Assembly (NCBI GenBank): GCA_951394045.1
Contig: OX595986.1
Location: 2,943,534-3,007,533, forward strand
Length of the DNA stretch: 64,000 nt
Source of the DNA: Nitzschia sp. DOCU1
Lineage: Eukaryota > Bacillariophyta > Bacillariophyceae > Bacillariales > Bacillariaceae
Reading direction: 5' to 3'
A program made the translations under genes and the position numbers. The notes under the pieces are model-generated. The model made no database searches. It was not told the origin of the DNA and saw only the letters and a program-made list of their open reading frames with translations. Positions 11,987 through 20,288 of this stretch are shown piece after piece (the first letter of the stretch is position 1; each line of letters starts with the position of its first letter).

Positions 11987-12638
11987 CCCATCGCGCTGTG
12001 CTGGATTGTTGCTGCTATGAATTGTACTGCAGAATCATCGCAAGTTTGTTCTTCTTCTAGCTACACGTTTGGACGTGTCCCTTGCTATTATTTAGCCATT
12101 GCTCTCTAGTAGCGATAAATGAAACCGATTAGGTGGAAGTCCCGGAGTACTGTTTCCTCGGGCACTTCTCCAGCTACCTGTGTACTAGCAATGCTAGTGA
12201 TTGCTGTCGTTGTACGTTGTTGTAATAGTAAGTAAAAGCAGCGAAGAGTGGCCGTCTGAAACAGGCTACTGTACCTTGGCGGCCCGAGACCGGCCGGTTC
12301 GACACCTTCATCGTAAAAAGCCGATGTGTTGTTGTGATCCCTTCCACTATCACATAAAGTGCATCCCGGTAGCATCGGACGTAGGAAATACGAGGAAGGA
12401 CTCATCGGATTCCCAGAGACCTTCGTCGCTCTCGATAGGCAAGTATCGAGAAGTGTGATAGTGGCGCCGCGCAACGCCCGCACCCTGTAGACCCTTGTAG
12501 AAAAGCTACGGGCAAGGGCGACAAACAATTTTTTGCACCCCCGACGATCCGAAGAGGTTTGGGAATGCTTGTTGCCGGTTGTAAGAGCATTTGATACCAC
12601 AACAGGTGTAACAACGCGGGATTACGTCTTCCCAGACA
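11987..12638. other. Intergenic region between tandem plus-strand genes
   Basis: About 650 bp between the ENTH adaptor and the next plus-strand gene. A minus-strand open frame of about 160 codons (12106-12600) begins at GTG, not ATG, and shows no domain. I treat the stretch as 3' UTR plus promoter. Confidence 0.35.
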
Positions 12639-15083
12639 ATGGTTGGAGACGCTGCACACGAGGCAAAGGTAGAGACCGACATGCAAGGCAGTAGTGATGA
12701 TCAATTTGAAGATGCTTCCGATGAAGATGACACGCTTTATGGGGTAAATTCAAATAACTACAGGATACGCTCCAAACAAGACGACGTTGACCCTCACCAC
12801 GACGACATCGCTTCTAAGCCCAGCAGCGGGGAGAAAGTTCGACCGTGGAAAAATGGTTTAAATTACTTCTGGAATACTCTGAAAAGTGGCATCCACAGTT
12901 CTTCTGAAACCCCGTCCAGGCAAGACCATCAGCACCACGATGACAAAATGGCTGTTGAACACAGGTTGGAATCAAGCAACAAAGGCACAGTGGCTTCAGC
13001 AGAGGATGCCAAATCAGGAGTATGGGAAGATCCTGCAGAACAAATGTTGCCCGAGCATGACGAGGAAGAAGGGGACACTGCTTGGGAAGAATTATCTCCC
13101 AAACACGACGGCAGGGCAAATAACATCCAGGATGCCACGATATCGGTGATGGAACCTTTTTCTCCCGAAATCGTCAATCAGGAAATGAAAAGCGAGGAGA
13201 GCGAAGAATCGTCACCCCAGCCGGCTAATAAAGTTGATGTGGCAGAAGTATCTCCGAAGGTCTTGGAGGATTTTCTTTCGGCAAGGTCGTCATCGCCACT
13301 AAACGAAGAGCAGGAGCCGAGCGAGAGTGGTATACAATCACCGCCAGTGCCGAACACGGTCCGAGCGGTCTTTGGAGATTCTCCCTTAGAAGCATTGGAA
13401 CCCCCTCCCACAGGCTCTCAGTCACCGCAGGTCGAAGTAGCTCCTTTTGAATCGTCATCAACGGTGAACCCAGACCAACCCGGCCAGCGTAGCGAGCGCA
13501 CTTTACCTCAACAGAGCCACGACTCAGCTGCCGCTGGAAGTCCGTCATCACAGCCGCTAGAAGGTGTTTCTCCCGCAAATTCTCAGTCACGAATAGCCGA
13601 TGTGCACATGCAAGACAAAGAGAAAAGCTCACCCCTAGATACCCAGACGCCTGGGGACGGACAAGAGGTCAACTCGCATGCTGTTCCTTCTGAATCTGGT
13701 CCTTCACTACAACAAAGCACCCCGAATGCAGGGAGAGGATCACCAATAAAGGAAAGCGACGACACCCCCAGTAACGCCACCGAGCAATCGGCTCCATTGA
13801 TGGGCGCACTTGCAATGGACGTTGGAGAAGATTCTCCGAAAAAACTGAACGGGAGCTCAGAAGCGACTCAAAGTTTCCAGCCTCCTGTTGCGCCCGTGCC
13901 CATGGAAGTTGAAAATGGTGATATAACCGTCGGAAAAGCAAAAGCCATGCAGTTTGAGGATGCCGACGACGAGGATGGGACCAATGTAATTTCTCGGACG
14001 ATGGAGGCGCAAGCCGATGGGGTCGTGGACTTTGTACAGCCGCCGCCGGTGAAAGGATCCGACAAACCAGTAGGCTTCGTACCTCCACTTCTGGTGGAAG
14101 GGTCCGACAAACTGCAACCCGATGTTGTGGGCTTTGCACCGCCGCCTTTGGTGGAAGGGTCCGACAAACTGCAACCCGATGTTGTGGGCTTTGCACCGCC
14201 ACCCTTGGTCGAAGGCTCCAGCAAACAGCAGCCCGATGTTGTGGGCTTTGCACCGCCTCCGCTGGTGAAAGGCTCCGACAAACCAAGGGAGAATATTACA
14301 ACAGCCGCAGGGCCAGTTGCTCAATCGGCTTCAATTTTTGCCCCGCAGCCGGAGGGAAAGCCCACTGTCTTGCCAGAAACTCCCCGAAATTCATCACGCG
14401 GGCGTCACACACCGTTGGACTACCTAACTACAATGCGCTTTCACAAGCGACGAATCAGAAAGCCCGTGCCCTGGCATCCGTTTCCGTTCTACAACGAGCG
14501 AATTGGTCTGATGCAGCAGGACAATCGAGTTGTTGCTAAAGTTCCGGCTGGGGCGACGAGTATTGTGCATATTATGGGGAGACGGATAAACTTGGCTCAA
14601 CACGACGGCGACTCGATGAATCCAAACTTTTATGCTTTGGCACAGGATTGGGTAGACGATTCTCCGCGTTCAAAACGTGGGCAGAAACGAAGCCATGGAG
14701 GCGCGTCCCTCTACCCGCATCGCCCTTGTCCACCAGTAGTAGAGATTGAAGAAGGTGTCGCGGAGCACGTAGTTGGAGTGTCGGTAGCAAGTGAGGGAGG
14801 GGCGGCGTCCAAGTCTGAGCTAGATGAAAAGGAGGACGAAACAAAGTCTGAAGCGAATGGCAGGTTTCCCAAGATTCAGCGAGTTGATGACGAGCGGACC
14901 GGTGACCGCGTCACCAAGGAATCGGCGAACGGAACAGTCGAACCGAACGACTTGCTTCAGAACCTTATTGCAAGAGGCAAGCAGTTGAGGCGAGTCACAC
15001 GACTGAGACATGCTGCCGAAGAGGAAGCCGCAAGGAAGTCCTTGTTGCAAAAAGGGGTAGTGTTGCCGCCAAGGAAGGGATAG
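12639..15083 (+). CDS. Large disordered acidic protein with 19-residue tandem repeats
   Basis: Single-exon gene of 814 residues. I do not recognise the family. The first 450 residues are Ser/Glu/Pro-rich and acidic, with no predicted fold by eye. Residues about 462-549 are five tandem copies of a unit centred on VGFAPPPLVEGSDKLQPD. A short basic block follows at about 598-625 (MRFHKRRIRKPVPWHPFPF) that looks folded or conserved: it is the only aromatic-rich stretch, and it continues into QQDNRVVAKVPAGATSIVHI. Further basic patches (RSKRGQKRS, near the C-terminus LRRVTRLRHAAEEEAARKS) could be nuclear localisation signals. Opposite-strand frames across the repeats are open only because the repeat is a multiple of three. 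Confidence 0.75.
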   Translation: MVGDAAHEAKVETDMQGSSDDQFEDASDEDDTLYGVNSNNYRIRSKQDDVDPHHDDIASKPSSGEKVRPWKNGLNYFWNTLKSGIHSSSETPSRQDHQHHDDKMAVEHRLESSNKGTVASAEDAKSGVWEDPAEQMLPEHDEEEGDTAWEELSPKHDGRANNIQDATISVMEPFSPEIVNQEMKSEESEESSPQPANKVDVAEVSPKVLEDFLSARSSSPLNEEQEPSESGIQSPPVPNTVRAVFGDSPLEALEPPPTGSQSPQVEVAPFESSSTVNPDQPGQRSERTLPQQSHDSAAAGSPSSQPLEGVSPANSQSRIADVHMQDKEKSSPLDTQTPGDGQEVNSHAVPSESGPSLQQSTPNAGRGSPIKESDDTPSNATEQSAPLMGALAMDVGEDSPKKLNGSSEATQSFQPPVAPVPMEVENGDITVGKAKAMQFEDADDEDGTNVISRTMEAQADGVVDFVQPPPVKGSDKPVGFVPPLLVEGSDKLQPDVVGFAPPPLVEGSDKLQPDVVGFAPPPLVEGSSKQQPDVVGFAPPPLVKGSDKPRENITTAAGPVAQSASIFAPQPEGKPTVLPETPRNSSRGRHTPLDYLTTMRFHKRRIRKPVPWHPFPFYNERIGLMQQDNRVVAKVPAGATSIVHIMGRRINLAQHDGDSMNPNFYALAQDWVDDSPRSKRGQKRSHGGASLYPHRPCPPVVEIEEGVAEHVVGVSVASEGGAASKSELDEKEDETKSEANGRFPKIQRVDDERTGDRVTKESANGTVEPNDLLQNLIARGKQLRRVTRLRHAAEEEAARKSLLQKGVVLPPRKG
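14022..14285 (+). repeat. 57-bp in-frame tandem repeat
   Basis: Five in-frame units of 48-57 bp encode variants of VGFAPPPLVEGSDKLQPDV. The three best-conserved units begin at 14124, 14181 and 14238 and differ mainly at third codon positions, showing selection on the protein after duplication or gene conversion. Confidence 0.85.
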
Positions 15084-15304
15084 GGTGATTAGCAAATTGG
15101 GACTTGCTACTGGTAATGCTGAAACTCTATGGAGGTAGGCATTAGTGCAAGGTTGCTTAGGGTGTATAAGCATGATTGTAGCCACTATTTAGCAGAGCGG
15201 CATAGCATTCGTTTGCTGTGAACTGGAAGTAAACAACATTCTATCCAATTTTAGAAATAATATCAAGAAGATTTTAATTCTTTGAAAGCAACGCTGAGTC
15301 AGAG

Positions 15305-15377
15305 GGGTAAATGGCGCAGTTGGTAGCGCGTGTGCTTAGCATGCACAAGGTCCTCGGTTCAATTCCGAGTTTATCCA
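15305..15377 (+). tRNA. trnA-AGC: tRNA-Ala (AGC)
   Basis: A 73-nt cloverleaf can be drawn by eye. Acceptor GGGTAAA pairs with TTTATCC with one G-U pair; the D stem is GCGC/GCGC. The anticodon arm is TGTGC-TTAGCAT-GCACA, giving anticodon AGC (Ala); the T arm is CTCGG-TTCAATT-CCGAG, and the discriminator is A. The internal A box (TGGCGCAGTTGG) and B box (GGTTCAATTCC) are present. A T5 tract at 15384-15388 is a suitable Pol III terminator. No intron. Confidence 0.93.
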
Positions 15378-15383
15378 TCTTTC

Positions 15384-15388
15384 TTTTT
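15384..15388 (+). terminator. Pol III T-tract terminator of tRNA-Ala
   Basis: TTTTT lies 7 nt after the discriminator base of the tRNA, as expected for Pol III termination. It is copied in the second repeat unit as well. Confidence 0.6.
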
Positions 15389-15400
15389 GCGTGATTCTTT

Positions 15401-15457
15401 GGTAGCGCGTGTGCTTAGCATGCACAAGGTCCTCGGTTCAATTCCGAGCTTTTCCAT
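15401..15457 (+). pseudogene. 5'-truncated tRNA-Ala copy
   Basis: This is the second unit of a 79-bp tandem duplication (unit 1 15322-15400, unit 2 15401-15479). It holds the 3' half of the D arm, the full anticodon and T arms and the 3' acceptor strand, but not the 5' acceptor strand or the first half of the D arm. Unit 2 reads CTTTTCC where the intact gene has TTTATCC, so the acceptor end has also drifted. It cannot fold as a full tRNA. Confidence 0.8.
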
Positions 15458-15670
15458 CTTTCTTTTTGCGTGATTCTTTGAATACGTCTACCGGTAGTCG
15501 ACCGAGTCGGCTTCTTGGATCTTTTGCCTTTTTCGTCTCGTGGTCGCTCGTCATCTTGCTTTTGGATCATCGGCCCTTCGCCTTCGCGGTTCACCCGTAT
15601 TGTTATTCATCCAAACTTGTCCCCTCGGAATCCACCAACTAACCTATTGCAGTTCCCTGAGCCCAAGAAC

Positions 15671-16999
15671 ATGCTGCATGTTAGCACCAAGCTGCTGGGT
15701 GGTCTTCAGATTGGTAGTCGTTTTGCAGCTGGTACACTACGAGCCTGTCGCCCATTTGATATTTCCCGCCGAGATGTCCCCCTGATAAAATGTCGTGCCC
15801 GCGGCTTTGCCTCGGCATCAGTATCCGTTGAAGAGAAACATCGATTAACAAGTATTCGGCTCTATCGTATTCTTCAAAGGAGCTGCCGATCATTCGCCGT
15901 CAAAACGGAAGAAGATCCAATTTTAGTGCAACCGCCTTTGAGAGCAACTGATTGGGGTCGACATGTCATGTACAAGCCGCCGTCGCCCACGACGACTGGG
16001 GAACTTCTCCGACTTTTTTACATGTATGTAACGAACGATGAACCAGAGAGTTCCAGTTCAGAAGACACAATTGACGATTGGTACTCTATGGTAGTAGATC
16101 ATATGAACGAAACGGAAATCCCTCCACTGACGACCATGACTTGTTGGACATCAACTCGACAACTACGGGAGGCCATCCGAATCGCTTTTCGTGTTCCGTA
16201 CGAGATAGGCCATAGAAACGAATCGAGCCTTCACAAATGGGCTATTCGAGCTGTTCAGCTGTTACAGGAGCAGCAATTGATGTGGCGCAATTCTTCCGTA
16301 GCAACGACTGACGAAGTGCGAGTCACAGCCACCAGCCGGTAAGTTGGTTGCCGATATGAAAATTGATAGGGAATGCACACTCACACCGATTCCCCAGATG
16401 CATAGGAGCAACTACGCCAACAGTAGTCTCATCTCTTTCTCCATCGGAAACGGCTGCGATTCTGGAGAACAAGGTATGATCGCAGGGAGAGGGCATACAC
16501 TTTCAGCTTCAACCACACTCACGCCTCTCTCGAAGTTCCGATTTGCGTACCGCATTCGCGTCGAGAACGTTTCCACAACTCAACATGTGCAGCTTCTTGG
16601 TAGATTTTGGCGCATAAAGGAATTGACACCGGATGGAAAGGAAGATGATTCCATAGACGATGTAGTTGTAGATTCCCCTGCAACTGGGGCAGGTAGGTGA
16701 CGATTCGCGATTGATGTTGAGTGCACCACGGAAGCCAACGCCTTCACACCCTTTTGAATTCTGTAGTTGGACAGTTGCCCGTTCTACGGCCAGGTCAAGT
16801 CTTTGAGTACATGAGCGGGACCGATTTAGTCAATGCCAGAGGCGTAATGCACGGACACTTTTACATGGCCCGAGTGCAGCAAGATACCCGCTCGGCCAAG
16901 TCCGGCGACCATGTCGAGGCGTTGACTGTGGACGAAAAGTTCGAAGCAGAGGTAGCTCCCTTCCCGCTAGATGCCTCGAGTGTAGGGCGCCATAACTAA
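15671..16999 (+). CDS. ApaG (DUF525) domain protein, probably organellar
   Basis: Three exons (15671-16338, 16406-16692, 16767-16999) give 395 residues; the introns are 67 and 74 nt. The start is the first ATG of the open frame. The N-terminus (MLHVSTKLLGG..., many Arg, no acids) looks like a mitochondrial presequence. The C-terminal third is an ApaG domain: FRFAYRIRVENVS, VQLLGRFWRI, GQLPVLRPGQVFEYMSGTDL and GVMHGHFYM are in the right order. ApaG-type beta-sandwich domains occur in bacterial ApaG, FBXO3 and POLDIP2 and are thought to bind partners or nucleotides. The middle region (about 110-215) has no recognised fold. It lies directly downstream of the tRNA-Ala duplication. Confidence 0.85.
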
Positions 17000-17092
17000 T
17001 AGTCAAGTCATGTGTGTCTCTATTTTGTGCCAGATCCAGCCCCAGCTCTTTCCGTACTATCGAGATCGCTTACACCATTTAAATCGATTTCA

Positions 17093-19291
17093 TTACCTTC
17101 GGCGTTTCTTCTTTGTTGGCCCGTGGTCAGCGGAAGGTGGCGGACCACCGCTACTGGCATCATTTGTAGCCCCAGCTTTCCCAGCACCATCAGGGTCGCC
17201 TACACCGTCTACCGGTAGTTCGATTTCATTCTCATCAGCAGCAGCTTCGTTTGTTTCAGTCTTTGGACCACCGATACTGGCATCATCTGCAGCCCCAGCT
17301 TTCTCTGTACTATCATGATCGTTTACACCATCAAGATCGATTTCATTCTCGTCCGCTTCGTCTGTTTCGGCCTTTGTCTCAATGGGATCATCCAAGTCAA
17401 TCTCAATCTCGTTCTCATCTTGGGCTACAGCACTATTGCCCATCCCTCCTCCGCCCATCAGAAAGGCAGATATACTCTCGGGCGTCAGCGAGTTACGCGC
17501 ATCAAAAGGAATAGTCAAACCCGTGTGCTCGATATCAAGAAGGTCCAAAAGCCAGTCGGTTTGAGGGTTCCCCATATGCGGCAATGGCGGACAGGGTGAT
17601 TGAAAGCAGGGATCCGAATAGAATGGCACAGTCGGTTGAAAGTTAAGCGGGATTCTGCGGAATTCATTGTCTTTATCGTCATCCTTGGAGTTCCGCTCCT
17701 TCAGGCGAGCTTCTACCCAGCTTATTTCCTCTTCGGAAGCCCCTTCCAGCTCGTTTGGAATTTTGACCTTTTGCCGTTCTGTGCACGTGAGTTTGTGGGT
17801 TTTGCGCAATATTGCTAGCCACTCAGGGTCGTACTCGAGACAAGCATCTTCCCGAGAACATCCATTCTCCAAGTGCAGAATGGAAAGATATTGTCGCCGG
17901 GGCAAACACTTGTCCAGTGCAAGAAACTTGGTCATGAGATCTGTCAAATCAGGCGTCGCAGTGCACGATGATTCGAGTCCATGGAACTTGGTCTCTTTTA
18001 AATCTCCGTCAGTGGCACTGTCAGTTTGTTTCGAGTCTTCCTGTGATGGTTCTTTGGGAGGCGAGGTGGCGGCCTGCTCCAATGCTGCTTTCGATTCTCC
18101 GTCAGCGGCATTGTCAGCCTCTTTCGAGTCCTCTTGCGACTGATCATTGGGAGGCGATTTGACGGCCTCCGACACTACTTTAGAGTCTCCATCAGTGGTA
18201 TTGTCATCATGTTTCGAGTCCTCTTGTGATGGTTCTTTGGGAGGTACTTTGGCAGCGTCCGATACGGCCCGTTTCGTCTGGATGACCTGGGATGGAACCA
18301 ACGGATCAAAAACTGACCTGGGCTTATCCTCAGCAGAAGATTTGTGCTTTACAATCGCCATGAATTTGACATGAAGATGTGCTGAGAACCACCATTTCGG
18401 TTGGACCACGTCCAAGACTTGTCGACTGGGCGGACTGCCGAGATCGTTCCGCTCAACCTCGGCCCGAAAGAAGGGTTTCTGTCGAAGAAGCTCTTCGGTG
18501 TTGCCATGTTGCTCGATACCTAGAGGCCAGTCATGAGAAACAATCATATCCACCCGCGTCTTGGATTTCGAAAGGCATTTCATGCGATAAATGTCCACAT
18601 TTCGTACATGATACACACTCCGAAGTGTGTTCCTGTCAAAGGGCGGCCTCTCAAAATGGCCCATCTCATAGTCATGACTCTTGTAAATCCCACTCATTCC
18701 CCCGATACGGATACCCCCATAGCGGACGACACCTGCGGCTCCCATGTAATAAATGTTGGGGGCCGCCCAGCCGCCATAGTACAATTCTCGCAGTGGCTGG
18801 GATGCTTCATGATTCCCTCCAATAAACAGAGTGAGAATCGGTGCTTTCTTTTCTCCCGAATAGTACTTTGGAAAGGTTCCTAGCCGACGATACTTGGGTG
18901 GAATCGAAGAGCTATGAAAATCCGCTGGATTGCGATGCGATTGGAAATCTCCACAACAAATTAGCAGGTCCACTTTCTGGCCCGTCTGCTTCTCGTGCGC
19001 TTCCAGGCGACTGTAGATCATTTCTAGTTCCCCGTGACAGCAACCTTCAATCGCAATATTCAGCGAAGTAGGCGACGGTTTGCCGAGTATTTCAATTCGA
19101 TCATGAGCAGTGTCGTAATGTTGCGGTCGTCCGCCACCACCGCGATGATTGCCGCGATGAAATCGCCCACCACGGCCTCGACCGCGACCGCGTCCTCCGC
19201 CTCTGTTGTTGTGATGATTATTCCATCGACCACCACCACGATGAAAATTTCTAACACCAGAGTCTCTAGGCACTTGAATAAAGTCTCCCAT
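17093..19291 (-). CDS. DBR1: RNA lariat debranching enzyme
   Basis: Single exon. I start at the ATG at 19291 (732 residues); an in-frame ATG pair at 19363-19366 would add 25 residues. After an RGG/HRGG-rich N-terminal extension (about 1-60), the metallophosphoesterase core shows the DBR1 signatures IEGCCHGEL, ICCGDFQSHRN, GGNHEAS, YYGGWAAPNIYYMG, VSHDWP and SAHLHVKF. DBR1 hydrolyses the 2'-5' branch of excised intron lariats in the nucleus. The core is followed by an unusually long insert of three 30-residue acidic repeats (PPKEPSQEDSK...) and then the conserved C-terminal segment (FLALDKCLPRRQYL, LEYDPEWLAILRKT). A second set of ENEIDLD-type acidic repeats precedes a terminal basic KKKRRR nuclear signal. 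Confidence 0.93.
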   Translation of the reverse strand: MGDFIQVPRDSGVRNFHRGGGRWNNHHNNRGGGRGRGRGRGGRFHRGNHRGGGGRPQHYDTAHDRIEILGKPSPTSLNIAIEGCCHGELEMIYSRLEAHEKQTGQKVDLLICCGDFQSHRNPADFHSSSIPPKYRRLGTFPKYYSGEKKAPILTLFIGGNHEASQPLRELYYGGWAAPNIYYMGAAGVVRYGGIRIGGMSGIYKSHDYEMGHFERPPFDRNTLRSVYHVRNVDIYRMKCLSKSKTRVDMIVSHDWPLGIEQHGNTEELLRQKPFFRAEVERNDLGSPPSRQVLDVVQPKWWFSAHLHVKFMAIVKHKSSAEDKPRSVFDPLVPSQVIQTKRAVSDAAKVPPKEPSQEDSKHDDNTTDGDSKVVSEAVKSPPNDQSQEDSKEADNAADGESKAALEQAATSPPKEPSQEDSKQTDSATDGDLKETKFHGLESSCTATPDLTDLMTKFLALDKCLPRRQYLSILHLENGCSREDACLEYDPEWLAILRKTHKLTCTERQKVKIPNELEGASEEEISWVEARLKERNSKDDDKDNEFRRIPLNFQPTVPFYSDPCFQSPCPPLPHMGNPQTDWLLDLLDIEHTGLTIPFDARNSLTPESISAFLMGGGGMGNSAVAQDENEIEIDLDDPIETKAETDEADENEIDLDGVNDHDSTEKAGAADDASIGGPKTETNEAAADENEIELPVDGVGDPDGAGKAGATNDASSGGPPPSADHGPTKKKRRR

Positions 19292-19696
19292 TGTCTTGTT
19301 GTAATGCTTCCGTAACAGTGCCCTGCAAAAGACTGCAAAAGGTATTGGCAATGGGGCTACCATCATGGTCCCCCATTTTGACGAGATTTTGACCCATCAA
19401 AACTTTTTCGATCTATTGGATCGCTCTGTTCCGATGCGACGTCCTGCCGGCCGCGCTCGCCCCCAAAAGGGCCGACTACTCGGAGAGAAAGTAGTCGATG
19501 GAGTCAAAATGTGGAGAGGGTCGGTGGTGGTCTCGGTGGTCGAAATCGTTACGACCTTTTGGTATCTTCGGTGTCGTTCGATCCCCCCCCCTCGCTGTTG
19601 CCGACTTTAACAAGGATGGGGTGGTTCATCCCTTTCAGCTCCAAGTTGTCCCTACAATGTTCTACCCGATTGATCCATATCCCAGCTAAGGCAAAA
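19292..19696. promoter_or_regulatory. Divergent promoter between DBR1 and ACT-like gene
   Basis: About 400 bp between DBR1 (minus) and the ACT-like gene (plus). It includes a C8 run near 19585. In-frame sequence upstream of 19697 is open and could add an N-terminal extension to the ACT-like protein. Confidence 0.35.
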
Positions 19697-20146
19697 ATGG
19701 CCAAGACTGTCAAAGAAGCCCTCCAGCAAGGGGAACTCTACTCCGACCAAGAAAACTACACGTTTCTGAAGATGCCGGTTGAATCGATGCAAATTGCCTC
19801 CAATGTAATTGCAGACTGCTTTTCAAAAACTCTGTTCCGTGGCTTATTGTACGACAAGGATGAAATTACCTTGATGATATCGGAGAAGGATTATACCTCT
19901 CAGAAAAGCCGGCTAGAGGGCTCACACATCGAGGTAGGGCAGTCGCCCTATCGGCTCATAACATTTGACGTCGTCATGGATCCGAACTTGATTGGATTTA
20001 TGCACGCTGTTACGAAAGTGCTGGCAGACGAAAAAATAAGTGTTCTTCCATTCGCTGCGTACAGTCGAGACCATATCTTTGTACAAGAGAAAGATTTCGA
20101 GAAGGCCATTGATGCTTTGGAACGGCTGCGGCATGGTAAGGAGTAG
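19697..20146 (+). CDS. ACT-like domain protein
   Basis: Single exon, 149 residues from the ATG at 19697. The sequence has the layout of a tandem ACT-fold protein: a first half with ENYTFLKMPVESMQIA and ITLMISEKDY, and a second half with SPYRLITFDVVMDPNLIGFMH, ISVLPFAAYSRDHIFV and a terminal helix (KDFEKAIDALERL). These match the small ACT_7/CASTOR-like family seen in fungi, bacteria and algae. Such proteins usually bind amino acids as regulators; the ligand here is unknown. An upstream ATG in the same frame (MGWFIPFSSKLSL...) would add a basic, Ser-rich leader that could target an organelle. I cannot decide between the starts. Confidence 0.75.
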   Translation: MAKTVKEALQQGELYSDQENYTFLKMPVESMQIASNVIADCFSKTLFRGLLYDKDEITLMISEKDYTSQKSRLEGSHIEVGQSPYRLITFDVVMDPNLIGFMHAVTKVLADEKISVLPFAAYSRDHIFVQEKDFEKAIDALERLRHGKE

Positions 20147-20288
20147 GGACTCCAGATCTTGTTGAATTATCATTTTCGGATCACGTTCTATAAAATAAAA
20201 TATCTCATTCCCTAGTTGGCTTGCTTCTCTTCTATTTACTCTATAGCTATAGCGATTGAAAGGCAATATTCATCTACTCTATAGCTAG

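Noticed and set aside
12106..12600. Minus-strand 164-codon open frame
   Set aside because: Begins at GTG, no domain, composition irregular, lies in 3'/5' flanks of neighbouring genes.
14022..14285. Regular repeats considered as a CRISPR array
   Set aside because: Repeats are adjacent, coding and without unique spacers, in a eukaryotic gene.
13669..14324. Three minus-strand open frames across the 57-bp repeat
   Set aside because: Same artefact as above; they mirror the repeat of the plus-strand gene and show no domain.
20237..20287. Direct repeat TACTCTATAGCTA between the ACT-like and carrier genes
   Set aside because: Two short copies in an AT-rich convergent 3' region; probably simple-sequence slippage.
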